Below are positions 46,023 through 61,306 of a stretch of 64,000 nt of DNA, one piece after another (within the stretch, counting starts at the first letter, position 1; the number at the start of each line of letters is the position of its first letter). The stretch is taken from assembly GCA_000231825.2 (NCBI GenBank), contig JH720345.1, forward strand, positions 534,842-598,841, read 5' to 3'. The translations under genes were made by a program, and so were the position numbers. The notes beneath the pieces are model-generated. The model was not told the DNA's origin. It worked only from the letters and a program-made list of their open reading frames with translations, and made no database searches. Source of the stretch: Tetrahymena elliotti 4EA (Eukaryota > Ciliophora > Oligohymenophorea > Hymenostomatida > Tetrahymenidae).

Positions 46023-48452
46023 TCAAAAGTTGCCTGAGGAGATGATTAGTAATATAGATTTTTACACGCATAAATATGCTGTTATATTCATTTTTATGCA
46101 AGTAATTAATTTAATAAATACAAGATACTTAATAAAATTCAATTTATTTAGATATTGCTTTTTTTGTATCAGGATACTTTAAATCTTCTGTTCTAATTTT
46201 TATTATCTTGAAGAAAATTATTTAAAAGATTATTTTTAATTAGGCTAAGATTTTACTTGAAGAAGGAAGTGTTGTTGCTGGTTTACCCCAATCTCTTAAT
46301 GGACTTTTTACTATTTTTGTACTAATATCTAAAGGTACATCTTAAAATTTTTTCGATCCTCCATTTGTTGAATTATTAATCTATGCAGCTCCGCCACCTG
46401 CAGAAATACTATTTTCTATAGAACCATCTCTTTAATCAACTGAATTATTTATTCCTTTTTAAAAGATAATTTATTTTAATGTTTTATTCTAAAAATGTAA
46501 ATAAAATACTTGGAAGGGAAATCTAATTAGTATTATTTTATTATTACACCTACTGTAAATCATCAATTATGTTAACATTAATAGATTAATTTGCTATAGA
46601 AGTGTTAATTGATTGCATCAAGTTCTTTTTCTATTTTAGTTATTGAAATTAAATTATATATTTTTTTATGTTGATTAAACATATCAAGATATTTACAGAC
46701 ATAAGAGGCCTTATCTAGGCAAGAAGAAGATTTAAAACACCTTCCTTTTCTTTTAGATTCCATTCATGAACTTACTTGTGCCTTCTATTTTTTTATTATT
46801 GATAAAAACATTTAAAATAAACATAAAAATAGAAATAACTAGATTACATTTCATTCAAATCTAATGTAACATTTAATTCAGGTTCCTACTCCAAAATATC
46901 TTCGTAAACACTTTATTAGTTATTTTTTAAATTCTCTAAATTTGTTGCTATTATTGCTGCCAAATTTCCATATTTCTGATCACTTGTTTCTATTTTTGTT
47001 TACAGGTAATAATTCTCATTTTTTAAAATGTCACAATCCTATTTTTATAAGATATTATTTGATTAATAATTTATGCTTAAATAATAAATTATTTCTTACA
47101 TTTTAAACTTTTGCCAATTTCTTTTCTACTGTTTTCAAATGTCTTTCAAGTGAATTTATCTTTTAAATTTATTTTTTTTATTTAATTTGCTTTAAATAAT
47201 ATCAAACAAAATTGATACAATTTCGTCTTTTTTGCGATCTTCTGCTTCATGTGTCTTAGAAATTTCAGGTGGACGCTCCTCATCTTTATCTTTCTTATTT
47301 ATTTCTGCATCATCTTCTAATTCTTTAATACGTTGACTGAGTTTTTTGATTAATTTTTAACAAAAATGAGATCTTTTAGCTAACTCTTACTCTACCTATT
47401 TATGTATTTCAACATCACGTTTTAAGGCTGATATTTATTCTTAAAGCTTTGAGTTTTTAAATAGGAGTTTTTCAGTTTACTTTGATTAATATTCTAATTC
47501 AGTAGTGAGTTAATGATTTTATAAAACAGTTAATCTAGTAGTAGTCTATAGCTACTCTTTCTTCAAAGCTAATAAACTGGTCTTTGTTTCTTAAATTTTA
47601 TGCAACATATCTTTCTTTAGCTTATCAGTTGCTTACACTTTTTCACGATCTTTATCTGCTAACTCCCTAAGCTTTTCCTTTTTCTCAAAATCAAGCTGTT
47701 CTTTTAAATTCTTCCTTTCATTTTCTAAATCAGCTTTATTCTTGATAAATATATCAACTGTTTCAAGTCTAGTTTCTAATTTTAATATTTTGTCATTTAA
47801 GTCTGATTTCTCTCTTTCGAATTCCTTTTTTAACTCCTCGAGCATACTTTCTTTATAATAAAACTGTTTATTAACAAACAATCAAGAAACAATCAATCAA
47901 TATATTTGTTTATTTTATTATAGTTCAAATAAATTATTTATTTAAAAGCAAATTTGTTCTTTAATGTAAAATATTCATTTATTTTAAAATTATTTCTTCG
48001 GGCTGCTTTATATAAAATTTATTTTATTTTATTCTAATACTAAAGTTCTTTCTTGTTTATCCTAAACATTTTATTTTAAACATATTCCTGACTCATCAAT
48101 ATGATAAGAAATGAATAAAATGATATAAATATTTGAACTAAATTTGCTTATTAATCTATTATTTTTATACCTGATTCTTCCTTTAATTCTTCTAAATCTT
48201 TTTTAGCTTTTTCATATTCGTATTCTGCTCTTTATTTATCATTTTTAAGTTGATCAATTTCAGTACGTTACAAATCTATCATATCTTCCTAAATTTTAAT
48301 GAAAATATTGCTAAACAATAAAAAAAGATCTAAATTACATATTTATCTTTTTTTTCATCAAAATGATTCTTTATTTCATCACGTTCGTCTTTTAGCGATT
48401 TATTTTCAAGCTCCCTATACAATTTAAGGTTCACTTTAATCTTTTTTTACAT
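46023..48452 (-). CDS. CFAP157-like coiled-coil protein (cilium/basal body)
   Basis: The start is ATG 48452. Exons 48339-48452, 48171-48288, 47219-47850, 47100-47159 and 46848-47038 join in frame. Further exons follow to about 46140, and the 3' end is uncertain, so the left coordinate is approximate. The protein is almost all coiled coil, with the stretch TDKLKKDMLHKIQETKTSLL, LQNHQLTTELEYQSKQTEKL, then LKRDVEIHKQVEQELAKRSH and FCQKLIKKLSQRIKELE. This order and the 'K-H-x-x-Q/K' end of the coil resemble CFAP157 (C9orf117), a protein of motile cilia and sperm flagella linked to basal bodies. The C-terminal part is Gly/Ser/Asn-rich with a SPLRDWGKP motif. The assignment is by remembered family pattern. 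Confidence 0.65.
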
Positions 48453-49710
48453 GATCAAATAAATTTATAATGAATTACAGACGATGAACTCTCTCTTAGA
48501 GTTTTTTAATTGTAAAAAAACTATCAAGAAGCTCTTTTTTATTTTACTCAAGCAACAGCTGAGTCCTATTTTTAAAATAATTTTAACATTTATTTCTTGA
48601 AAAATCATTTTTTGCTATACTGCTGCTCAGCTTAGTCACCCTTTGACTGACCCCTTTAACTCACTTATATAAACTGTTTTTAATATTAATTATTTCAAAA
48701 TCAATCAATATTATTATTATTGCAATATTCAGCTTTTAATTTTTAGAGACAAACAACACTAATTATTTATCAATCCTACTTATTTTAATTAATAGATATT
48801 AAAAGAAAATAATAATCATATCACTCAAATCAGTCGGTTGCTTAATTGAAACAAACTTTATAATTAATTAAAAAAATATAAATTTTAAAATAATTTAATA
48901 TAAGTCAAAAAATGGTAATATGTAAAAATTTTAATAATATCTTGGAGACTGATAATATTATTTTAAATTATCTTAATAGCTTACGAAATAATTAAAAAGA
49001 GTATTTAATTTTAATATCCTAATAAAAATATTAATCTATTACACAATTTTATTTAATTTGTTATTAAAATGTATTTAATTACTTAAGTACACTTTTATAT
49101 ATAATTTAAATATATATATACATATATGTAGTACCCTAAGGTACTGTCTTTTTCAAGACTACATACATGAATACTAACAAGTTAATTTAAATAATATAAT
49201 ATCTCAATAAAAGCTTAGTTTGTTAACTCACTTACTCTATAATTAATATATGGTAAATAATAAATATTTGAAAATAAAATCATTGAAAGTTAAGTTATTT
49301 ATTGGAAAATTAACTTTTTATAATATTTAAAAAAAAAAAATTTAAGAATAATAAACTAAGAAATTATTACTATTATGTAAATATCAATATTATTTCTTAT
49401 TTTAAAATGACTTTTATCTACAATAACAATATCAATTCAATAATTTAGATTTTTTTAAAAATTAAATGATAGAAATTTTAATGGAATATCTGTTGAATGC
49501 TTAAAAATTAAGTGATGCAAATAAAGATTAAAAACTTAAAAATCTGAAAAAATAATTTAAAAATAAAATAGAGATGGTATAAAATTTAAAATAATAAAAA
49601 TGATGAATAATAAATATTAAACAAAGAATTTAAACTAAATAAATTAAAATTAGAAGAATGATTGATCTTTCAAATATGACATAAAAATAAATAATTTGAA
49701 TCATATAAAG
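48453..49710. other. Intergenic region with clustered small inverted repeats
   Basis: About 1.26 kb between two minus-strand genes. The part next to the CFAP157-like start (48480-48670) is richer in G and C and has short inverted repeats (AACTCT..AGAGTT at about 48486-48502; GTCA..TGAC near 48636-48648). Further left, 49125-49165 holds a nested palindrome. No coding frame. Confidence 0.5.
49125..49165. repeat. Nested inverted repeat
   Basis: An outer pair TATGTAG (49125-49131) / CTACATA (49159-49165) encloses an inner pair GTACC (49131-49135) / GGTAC (49140-49144) around CTAA. It is preceded by a TA-rich run (about 49111-49125). It is one of the few non-AT-only spots in this spacer. Role unknown. 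Confidence 0.55.
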
Positions 49711-51052
49711 TCAAAGATCGTACATGTTTTTATACTCTAAAAATGCATGTTCTTTTTAATCTCTTTGCTGTTTCTTTAGGAAACCTTATATGCTTTTATA
49801 ATTTTCTTATCTACTATTTATTCTAGTTTCATCTTAATTGCAAATTTTGTCATTAAAACTTTGCTCTTTTTACCTATTTTGAATAAATTCAGTTTATTGA
49901 TTGGCTTTTTGTTTGGTTAAAATTTATTTAGCTAATTCTTTATAATGATTTTATAATTCCTTCTTTTTTTAAATTAATATTAAATTATTTTTTTTATCTT
50001 CTTCTTATTTAGCTTGAGAAAGTTTGCTATTTTCCTATTTCTGCTTTTCAAATTACTCCTTATTTTTTAACGTTTTTTCTTACAATTATTGCTTAATTAA
50101 TTATTTAGCTTATTTATTTTATTACTGAATTTTTTATTTTCTTTATTCATTATCTTTGTTCTCCTTTTCATAAGTTTCCAAGAGCATTTTTTCTAAATCT
50201 TTTTCTTGTTCTATCTTTTTTTAAAGCATTCCTACTTATTCAGAAACTTAGTTATCTAATTCTAGCTTCCTCTTGACAAATTTAACTTATTTTTTAATCT
50301 ATTCTTCTAACTCATATTAACTTATTGCTCTTTTAGAAATACTAGGACTTAAAGTTTCTTATTACATATTAAATAAAGATTAAATTAATTGTTATATTTA
50401 CTTTCTCAGTGTAATAATATTCAGTAAGAAATGTAAATTAAATAAATTTAATAATAAATTAATTACTTAAATTAATAGTCTTAGTGCTTTTTTGTTAGCT
50501 TTGCAAATTGCAATTATCCTTATCAATAGTCTTAAATTCTATCTTGATACTTGATTATTTTTTGCTTTAATCTATCTAATTTTCATTTGGTAAAGACTTT
50601 TCTCTTTACTTAGAACTAAGACTCACAGATCTCTTCTATTTTTCTTTGTTTTTATTCATCTTATTTTCTTCAGAATATGCTTCCATGTATAATATCCTTG
50701 AGTTTTTTCTTTCATCTATTTTAGGAAGCGCAATTTAATTTTATGATACCTTTCTGAGATGCTTAAGATTATACAGCATGTCTACTTAATTATTATATCT
50801 TATCTTATTATTATCTATTTATTGCTAGTTTTTCTACTTTTCTGCTAAAAAAATCTACTGCAAATCACCTATACTTAGATCATTATTCAGACTTAAATCA
50901 TTAACTGATTGGGTTTTTAATCTACTTTTTAGTGGTGAAATATGAGAAATCACAAAATTTTTTATTTATTTATTGGTAGGAAGTGTATCAAGAAATTAAT
51001 TAGGAATTCCTAATTCCTAATTCTATTAGTGAGAAACCTTCCTTGAAAGCAT
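49711..51052 (-). CDS. Coiled-coil protein of unknown family
   Basis: Two exons (50467-51052, 49711-50357) give 410 residues. The first ~190 residues are Ser/Lys/Asn-rich with ISHISPLKSRLKTQSVNDL and YNNQVDMLYNLKHLRKVSQ. The second half is a long, very Gln/Lys/Glu-rich coiled coil (about 205-390). It ends with KNMYDL before TGA. The start was chosen as the ATG that opens the frame (MLSRKVSHQQ). It sits between the CFAP157-like and CCDC57-like genes on the same strand. I do not recognise the family; glutamine enrichment comes largely from TAA/TAG codons. Confidence 0.75.
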
Positions 51053-51932
51053 TTACAATATATTTATAATATTATATTTGGTTCTTTTAATTTATGTATT
51101 TATATGTGGGAGCTGAATTTAATTATAATGTAAATGATAACTAATTTTTGTAATATTCTAACGGTGCTAGTATTTATAAATATTTCTTTGAAGAGTTTTT
51201 TGAGTTAAGCCAACTAAAAAATATTTATTTAAAAATTACATTTTTATAGAGTTTTATGTAAAAAAGAAATGAAACTTTTCAAAAATAAATAAATAAATCT
51301 TTGAGTCAGTATCCAATTTCTACTTCTTAAAGTCAGAAAAAAGATATTTTTTATTTTTTAGAATAAATAAGAAGTAAATATTTTATTCTCAATTATTTAA
51401 TGTTTAAACTTAAAATAAATCTCTAGATTGAATAAATTCTATCAAAGCAAAATATCTGATGCAAGGATATAAAACCCATATGAAATTATTCTCAAAAAAA
51501 ATAAAATTTGTAAAAGAGTTTGCTCAAAAGATATTTGAAACAAGAAGCCAAAATTATTCTCAAAATTTAAGGAATTTGTTTTGAAAACGTGAAGGGATTA
51601 ATTATATTTTTTAAAAAACCTCTACAAAGATACTAAAAATTTTTAAAAAAATGGAATTATTAAGCTATTTTTGCATAATATGTTAGAAAATAAGAAGATA
51701 TTATGATTATCAAGAAAGAATAGTTTTAGAATCTCAATAAAAACTTGAAAAAAATTAAATTATTTTAATATTTCACTTTTAATCCCTACTTTTTTAAGAG
51801 AGGAGTAAACAGTAAGTTAAAATATAAATAAAGCATATAATTATTTGTATTGAATTTTTAAGATTTTTTATAAATAAATAATTTTTTTTTACTAAAATAT
51901 TTTGAATTCACTTGACAACAACAAAAAATTAT
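51053..51932. other. AT-rich intergenic region
   Basis: About 880 bases between co-directional minus-strand genes, with a short repeat at 51000-51025 at its edge (three overlapping GGAATT/AATTCC units, inside the neighbouring coding start). No frame or structure otherwise. Confidence 0.5.
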
Positions 51933-54724
51933 TCATTTATTAGCAAATAATGGAGGGTTTCCTTTGATAAATTGGTTGCTATCAGGATTAATATGATCAT
52001 ATAGCTCTATTAATTCTTTTTTAAATTATTTTTCAGCCTCTTTTATTAATAAATTTTGTTAATTGTATTTATTTTAAATTTGTTAATTATTTTTTTAGGG
52101 ACTTAAACTATTATTTTAGGGGATATTTTAAGGTTTATTTAACTTAACAGGAATGTCATCAATCTCTTCAAATTAATCATATTTAGGTATATTTTTCAAA
52201 GCTTGTTATGGGTGTTATTTTTAAGCAGCTTCTTATCTCTTCATATGGTTGTAATGAGATATCACAGATAAAGCTGGAATAGATTTATTTTTAAAAAGTT
52301 TGTTATTTTAAATTAGCTCCTCTTTTAATTGCTCTATTATTTACTATTTATCAACATCTATTTTTTACCATTTTTTAAGCTCTTCTTCACAATTTTATAG
52401 TTATATTTCCATTTAATGCAGTTACTGTAAGAAAATTTAATTTTAAGTTCTCAACTCTTGTGGATCTACTCCTTTTTCTCCATATTATCCTATTTCTAAG
52501 CGTTCTTCATATTCAATACATTTTGATTTAAGATTAGCACTTATTTCACTTAAAGAGTCTCTTTCTCTCCTTAATTGCTGAATTTCTTTCTATAACTTAT
52601 TATTTTTTTGCTTCATAGTCTCTATAGCTTCATCTTTAAGTTTAATAGCCTATTAAATTTATTCATATGTTTTCTTTTCTAAAATATCTTTACTGAGCTC
52701 TCTATTTTCCAATTCATATTTTTAAAGCTTCTCTCTCATGCTAATTATATCTAACTTTTACTCACTAACTCTATTTCTTAATTCTATACATTCTTCTTTT
52801 GACAATCTTAATTCCTGATTATTGAAATCAAGCTTTTTTTCATAAGTAAATATAAGAATAAATTATTTGATCAAAAATAGGATTAAATATAAACAACATT
52901 TGTAAATAATTATTATTATTTGAAAATATATTTGAGAAAAAAATAGAAGAATAAATTTACCTTTTATTTGGCTCTTTCCATTTCTTTGGTCATTTCTTCA
53001 ATCAATTCTTTGTAGGTCTTAATATCAAATTCTAATTCTTTGATTCTTTAGAACTGCTCAAAAGGTTGTGATCTATTTTCTGGAAAAGGAATATGCTCAT
53101 TCATATTTTGCTATGGATGTTAATTATTTCCCATAAGAGAAGATCCTACATTAACATAACCCATATCTTAGCTAAATAGTTTTTCAAAAGATTCATCTTT
53201 TTACTATTGATTTTATTCATAATCCTTTTTGAAGGGGCTTTAGTGTTGTTACTATTACAAAGGATAAAAGCTTTTCCTTTACATTTATTAGCCAAAGTTA
53301 ACATTAGGGAAATTCTTTTTATACAAAACTAATTCTTCAATCAGCATTGTATTTTCTTTTTCAAGTTAAGTTAATTGCTCTGATTGTTCTTTAAATTCCT
53401 ATTCTATTAATGCATATTTTTTGATTTCTCTCTAAATTTCTTCATTTAATTAATTATTCTAAAATTCTTTGATTTATATTTCATTCCTTAACTATCTTTT
53501 ATCCTCTTCAAGGTTTTTGAGATAAAGATTATTTTTGTGATCTTTTTCTTCAACTTCTCTTCTGTTAGTTGATAGAGCTTCTTATAATTTTTCTTTTAAG
53601 TTTTTCTCTGATAATGACAAGTAGTCATTTTGCTATTATGCATCTCTTAATTCTTATTGAAGTCTTTTAACTCTTGCAGAATTCTCCCTAATAAGCTCTT
53701 CAAATCTTCTCTCACCTTCTTCCCTGATGCTTTATATTTTTTGCTTAGATTTCTATTTGTACTAATTTAACATTTAAAGTAGATCTTCTTTTTCTTGTTA
53801 TGCATTTTACAATTTTTCTTTCATTACAACATCCCAGCCACTATTAGCTTATTTCAAATTCTAGGCTTCTTATTATGCATGCTGAGCTAGAGTTAGAGCT
53901 TCTTGGACTCTGGCATTTCTTTCATATATTTCCTAAGCTTATGCTCTTTCCTTTTCAATTAGTTATGCTTTTAATTGAATTCTCTCTGCAAGTAATTCTT
54001 CATTTTATTTTAATAATCTTTCATTTTATGTTTATATTTCAGTTGTATGAATTTCTCTTTGTCTTCTAGCTTATTCTAACTAATTTTCTAATTTTTAAAT
54101 TTCATTTGAATGCTGTTATTTAATTTATTCAATCCTATTTTCAAACTCTTGCTTGATTTTTTTTTCATTCTCTTACATGATATTCTCAAAGCTAGATAAA
54201 CGATTAGCAGACTCTTTATGCTTCAGCAACTCTTAATTATAATTATTTTTGTAAAATTTAACTTCCTATTTTAATTCTTCAATTTTATCATATAGCAAGC
54301 GATTCTTTTCTGCCATTCTATCTTTAACTTCTTCCTATCCTCTACTTGCTTCTTAAACTCCATTTTCTAATTCATTTATTCTCAAATTTTTTTGATCACA
54401 AATTTATTTTAATTCTATCATTTTAGCACTTAATTCAGAGATATCATGATCTCTAGAGTCTATTACTTATAAGTTATAATTGAAATTCTCCTCTAACTTG
54501 TTGAATTTTTCATTCAAATCTTATAAAACATGCTCTTTTTCAATTAACTTTTACTTCAATTATTTAATTTCTTATCCCTAAATAATCTATAATTCCTGTA
54601 TCTTTTATGCAACAATATCTTCGTACTGAATTTGTTAATCATTCTATTAAAATTGGTTCATAGATCTATTCTAAATATGAGTTTAGTTATCAAAATTATA
54701 TTCTTAATTCTACTGATTGTTCAT
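51933..54724 (-). CDS. CCDC57-like coiled-coil protein
   Basis: Two exons (52961-54724, 51933-52832) give 887 residues. After a Gln/Asn-rich start, coiled coil runs from about residue 35 to 470 and again from 565 to 790. The N-terminal part EENFNYNLQVIDSRDHDISE resembles the opening of human CCDC57 (a centriolar-satellite and microtubule-associated protein). The block ENRSQPFEQFQRIKELEFDI followed by an EEMTKEME coil matches the position of the CCDC57 segment after its 'FPS' motif. A Gln/Pro-rich linker lies at about 475-560. The C-terminus ends in NPPLFANK. The reading frame stays open upstream of the chosen ATG without another ATG. Homology is judged by pattern only; other centrosomal coiled coils are possible. 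Confidence 0.6.
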
Positions 54725-57415
54725 AAACTAAAATGACTTTAAAAATTATGAATGATTATCCTCTTTATCTAGAAATAATGTATCAGATTATTAGAATCTG
54801 AAATGTTTTTGTTTCAAATTTTTTAAAGATCTTTTGTATTAATCAAAATTTCAACTGGAACTTTTAAATTGAAATGATAAAAATATAATAAAATAGTGGT
54901 TTATATTTACAATAAACATCAAAATTTGATTTATTTCAAATCAAACAACTACTATTTTCTTTAACACTTTTATTCTAATTTATAAAATATTTCTCAAATA
55001 ATTTTTTTCATATTAAATAAGTTCTAAAATATAAAAAATACCTTCATTGTTATTTTTTTTGCTAAATTTAATTTTTAAAATATTTTATGAATTATTAATC
55101 ATTTTTTGTTTTAAATTATTATTCTTCTTTATCTTAACTTGTTTAATAATATACTGGTCAGGTCTATTTTATCTTCACACTAACTTTTGAAGAAAAGTGG
55201 ATTAATAATTTTCAAGAAATGCCAAACCACTGCTTACAAAAAAGATTATGCTAATAGCTAGAACTCATTAATGTGTGAAATCATTCTATTATGTGATTAA
55301 TGTAACATTAGTGGAACAATAAACATTGAAAAAAATTTTTTCTTTTGAGATATTAAGATATTTATTTTAACAACCTTCATAATAAACAGTTTTTTTTCTC
55401 TAAAATAAATATTCTTGTGCAGAAAATAAACGTAAGTTAATCTTTGATTTAAATAATTGAAAATTATTTTGACAAGAAAGGAACAAAAAATAATTTCAAT
55501 TATTGAGATAAAACATTTCTTAAGATATATTTTTTAAAAGATCAAATTAAAAGATGTAAAATATATAAAAATCAAAATGCAAATTTTTTTATTAAGACCA
55601 GATTACAAGTACCAAAAAATATGAGATACAAATTAATTTATTAGACAATTAATTAATCAAAACAATATATTTTGTAAAACTAGATACTTTTAGCAAAATT
55701 TAGAACTATTACATATTAAACTTAAATTATATGATAGACTAAAATATAAAACTGAAATACAAAATATGAAAAGAAATTAGTAAGAAATTTAAATTTTTTG
55801 TTTATGAAGTATTTTCATCATACTAAAGTAAAGAAAGAAATTATACAAATAAGTTTACTAGTAATACATATCATGTTTATTTTACAGAGTATATAAATTT
55901 ACATTTGTAACCTATCTAATGATATCAATGAGGTTTACTGAAAAAGTTTTATCCAAGAAAGAAGACTATTTTATTATAAGCAAATATTTGAAAAGTATGA
56001 TGTCAATAAGTAGAATTGGGTACTAAAATTTGATAATTGAAAATATTTAAATAATTGATGACAAAGTATAATAATTTAGGTTTTTTAGTGCGTAATTAAA
56101 ATTAGTCTTTTATTATCTATCTAAAAACTTTTAGAGTCTATTACCAATTGTTAATTTTTATGTCTATTAAATTTTGTTTACAATAATAAAAATTAAAAAT
56201 TTTTTTCTTTTTACTCAATAAATAAACAATTGTAAGTTGTTTTTTTAGACACTTTGTTTTTTACTATCACTTTATTGAAAGGCTAAATTAAAAGAAATCT
56301 TTTTTTTTATTTGAAAATCAAACAATTTTAATATTTTCAAAAATTCAAAATATGGACAGGTGTTTCTAATAAACAAGCTGGCTTAACAATTAAAAACTGT
56401 ATTTAACTAAGTATTTGTTCTTTTTTGCATTAGATTTTTATCTTTAACGAGAATGAATAATTAAAAGAAAAACTGATCAATAAATTTGCTTTAATTCACA
56501 AAATCTTTTGTTATTAAACTAAAAATTTATTCTTTACATTTTAACTTAAATTTACACCCAATCTAAATAAATAAAAAAATAAAACAAAAAAATAACTCAA
56601 AAAGATACTTCAAAAAAATATTATAACTCAAATTAAATTATTCAATATTGATTTTTGGTGATATGTATTAAGCTAATTTATTTTTTCTTCATATTTAGAA
56701 CATACTTGATTGAGGCTGTGAATTTATTAAAAATTGATTGATTAGAATTATAAAAATTGATTGATTGATATTCATCAAAAAAGTTTTAAATTATGGTTTT
56801 TATGATTTATTTTTTTCAGAATTTTCTGATGTAATTTTACATTAAATTTGTTTACAATAACATTTTTATTTTCTTTAAAAATTTAAAAATTATTTTGCAA
56901 ATCAAAAAGCCATGTGTATTTCTTGATCTTCATGGCATATTTTTATGCCTAAATTAACTTTTTAATGAAATTTCTTAAATTTTAAATCTGCAAAGCAAGT
57001 TTTATAAAAGATTAAATTTAAAGAAATGAAATTAATTTGCTGTAACTCGACTGATTAATTTTAATAAACGATTAATTTAAGTAAATCATTTAACCAGATG
57101 TTTTTGTCTTTGATTTGAAATTTAATTCGCAATTTTTGTTTACTTACTATCAAAAAGTAACTCTCTAATTTCTTTCACTTTTGATTATAAAAGATTATTT
57201 TACAGACAATCCAAACTGTATTATATTTTTATAATTTTAAGATGCAATTAATTATCAATCAATCAGAAATCTTAGTTCAAATATGAGATGTGGATTTGAT
57301 TGTTTATAATTAATTTAATTTATAATCAATAAATATTTTCAATTATTAGCAAAAATCATTCTAAAAAAACATCTTTAAAAGCAACAAACTTTTTCAGAAT
57401 AAACTCAGTAAAAAA
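54725..57415. other. Longest gene-free stretch, AT-rich
   Basis: About 2.7 kb between divergent genes (CCDC57-like on minus, permease on plus). I found no frame with coding character, no tRNA and no clear repeat. It contains both promoters. A slightly more complex patch is at about 55150-55320 (repeated ATTAATGT and GTGATTAATG words). Confidence 0.5.
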
Positions 57416-58717
57416 ATGGCAGATAAAAATTTAAGTAATAGTTAAAAAGAAATAAATAGGACTTTACTCTCAGGAGATAAATCTGATATTGAATCACTTC
57501 AAAACAAAGAAACTTAATCGTCTGGTTCTACAGTTTGGTAAGCAACTGTTAACATTTGTAAATGTGGTCTTGGTTCAACTCTTTTATTTATGCCCTAAAC
57601 TTTTGCAGATTCTGGCTGGCTTGAATCTATTTTATTGCTCTTTTTGACAGGTATTATGTGTCTGTATTCTTGGGGCTTACTTATTAAAGTTTTAGATAAT
57701 ATGGATGATGGCATTAGTCATACTTTACAAACAGCAGCAGGAAAAATTCTTGGAAAGAAATATGAAATATTAGCAGAAGTAGTTACAATAGTTTTTAACT
57801 TAGGTAGTATTTTAGGTTACATGATTTTCATTCTTACAGCCTTATAATCTGTCTTTGGAGATAGTTTAGATTCTTCTTATAGTGGATATGTAGTACTTTC
57901 CATGCTTGTAGTTATTTATTTCCCTTTTTCTATGTATAGAAATATTGAAAAGCTTTCTTATATTTCTTCTTTTGGTGTCTTTGCATGCAATTTGGCTTTC
58001 CTTACTATTATCATTGATTCCATTTACCTTCTTTGCAGTGAGGGTATTGCAACTTCTGGAGGTAGTGTAGGATCTAATATTGTCAATATTGGTTAAGTTC
58101 CTTTCTATTTCGGTGTTATTATGTTTGCTTATGATATTAATGGCGTTATTACAGATGTCCATTCTTCTATGATAGAAAAAGAGAAATTTGGTTTAATCTT
58201 ACAACGTTATGTCATATTCATGTTTTCTATGGCTGTGGTTATTGGAGGTATTGGTTACATGGCCTTTGGTTTGGCTCTAAGCGATGGAGATTTAATTTTC
58301 ACATTTATGGATAATTTATCACACTTTATTGATGTCTTAAATGTTCTTTATTCATTAGCTTTACTTGGCTCTTTCTTGCTTTTTGCTTTCCCTATGTTCA
58401 AAAGATTTGATTAGATGTGTGACCATTTCATTGAAAATAACCCAATGAAATTCGCTAGTCGTAGTTCATTTAGACTCTTTTTCTATGCTATTATTATGGT
58501 ATTAGCTATTGCATGGCCTAGAATTTTAGATGTTCTCAATTTATTAGGATCTGTTTTTTCTGTTACTCTCGGCTTTGTTTTCCCCATTACCCTTTACTAA
58601 GTTTTCTTTAAAGGTAAAATACCTCTCCACACCTAAATCATTAACTTCAGTATTCTCGCTTTAGGTATAATAGGTGGAGCTAGTGGAGTATACTCAACTA
58701 TATCCTCTAATTTCTGA
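57416..58717 (+). CDS. Amino acid/auxin permease family (SLC36/SLC38-like) transporter
   Basis: A single-exon gene of 433 residues. After a ~45-residue hydrophilic start comes the first membrane helix with the family motif KCGLGSTLLFMPQTFADSGW; the usual form is 'G.Gil.LP.a...gg'. About eleven hydrophobic spans follow, with landmarks IVFNLGSILGYMIF, VPFYFGVIMFAYDINGVITD (TM6-like, matching the 'yaf.gh..i' region) and FPMFKRFDQ. A final pair of helices after VFPITLY completes the fold. AAAP proteins are proton- or sodium-coupled amino-acid transporters of the plasma membrane or lysosome/vacuole; the substrate cannot be told. Codon use is less AT-skewed than in the neighbours, as in highly expressed genes. 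The start is the ATG following an A-rich leader. Confidence 0.88.
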
Positions 58718-59989
58718 AAACTCTTATAATCATTCATTCATTTTAAAATAGTTATTAAATTTATTTAAAAATATAATTAAAGTATTCAATTATTAGATAT
58801 TTTATATAAAAGCATTCATTTTTTATTATATTATATTAATATTCCATTCATTTTATTCGATCATATTTATGGCTAAGCCACTACAATTATTACATTGTTA
58901 CTTTTTACAGTAAATTTTTTCAAAAAGGTTTTTAAACTCATTTAAAAATTTGAAAAGAATAAAATCAGAAAATTTCAAGCAAAATTAATTAATTAATCCA
59001 GATATTTAAAAAAATTATTAATATGTATCTGGTAGTCGAAAAGCAAATCTTTTTGTTAAATGTATTTGAACAGAAAAAATACTTAAATATTTTTAAAACA
59101 ATAAATTAAATTCTACATAAGGGTAGCAAATTAAGAAAGGACTCTACTCTTTCATCTTTTGAATCAAACTTTTATGAATTATAGAATACAAATCAATAAT
59201 ATTATTATCACATGAATAGCTATTTTGTATGAATGATTGATATTATTCAAACAATAAATCTTATAAAAATAATTTAGATTTTAAAAAATTAGTCAATTTA
59301 TTTATCTGGTATATTATTAAATTTGCTTTTCGGTAATTACCATAAATTTTTCATAGATAGATATTCAAACTGTTGATTTGAGAATTTTCATATGAATTCG
59401 TATTATTTAGTACTTCCAAAATAAGAATTTTTAATTAATAAATTTGAATGGTAGCTAAATATTTATTAATAATAAAAGAAAAATTAAAGTAATTGCTCTG
59501 AATAGTTTTTAATATTATTATAAAAATAGAAGATAGAAATTGGATTTAATTTACTTGTTTAAAAAATCTAAAATATAAAAGAAAAATATTTGTAATTAGA
59601 AATCTTTAACAAAAATTTAAGGCTATTTTTATCAAAATAGGTAATCTAATAAATTATGTAAGTAATCAATTAATGTCTTCTAAAGGGATATTTTCATTTT
59701 CTTAATGAGTAAGCAAGATATCAAAACTATTTTGTAATAAATAACTAATTCATTATAAAAGAAAAAATTTAGTAAATTTAACTTTTTTGTTAGTTTTGTA
59801 TTTAATGTATCAATTTTTGTATTTTTCACACATAAATCAAACATATCAGTAACTAAATTATTCACAAAATAATTAAAATTATTGTTAAGTTATTACTTAC
59901 TGCAAACAGAAAACAGACATTATTTTACTGAAAATAGAAAATAAATATAATTAATTAGTTTACTGTGATATTTCTGATATCATCATTTC
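58718..59989. other. Convergent AT-rich intergenic region
   Basis: About 1.27 kb between the 3' ends of the permease and the desulfurase. A/T tracts only; nothing supported on either strand. Confidence 0.6.
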
Positions 59990-61306
<1,317 letters not shown>

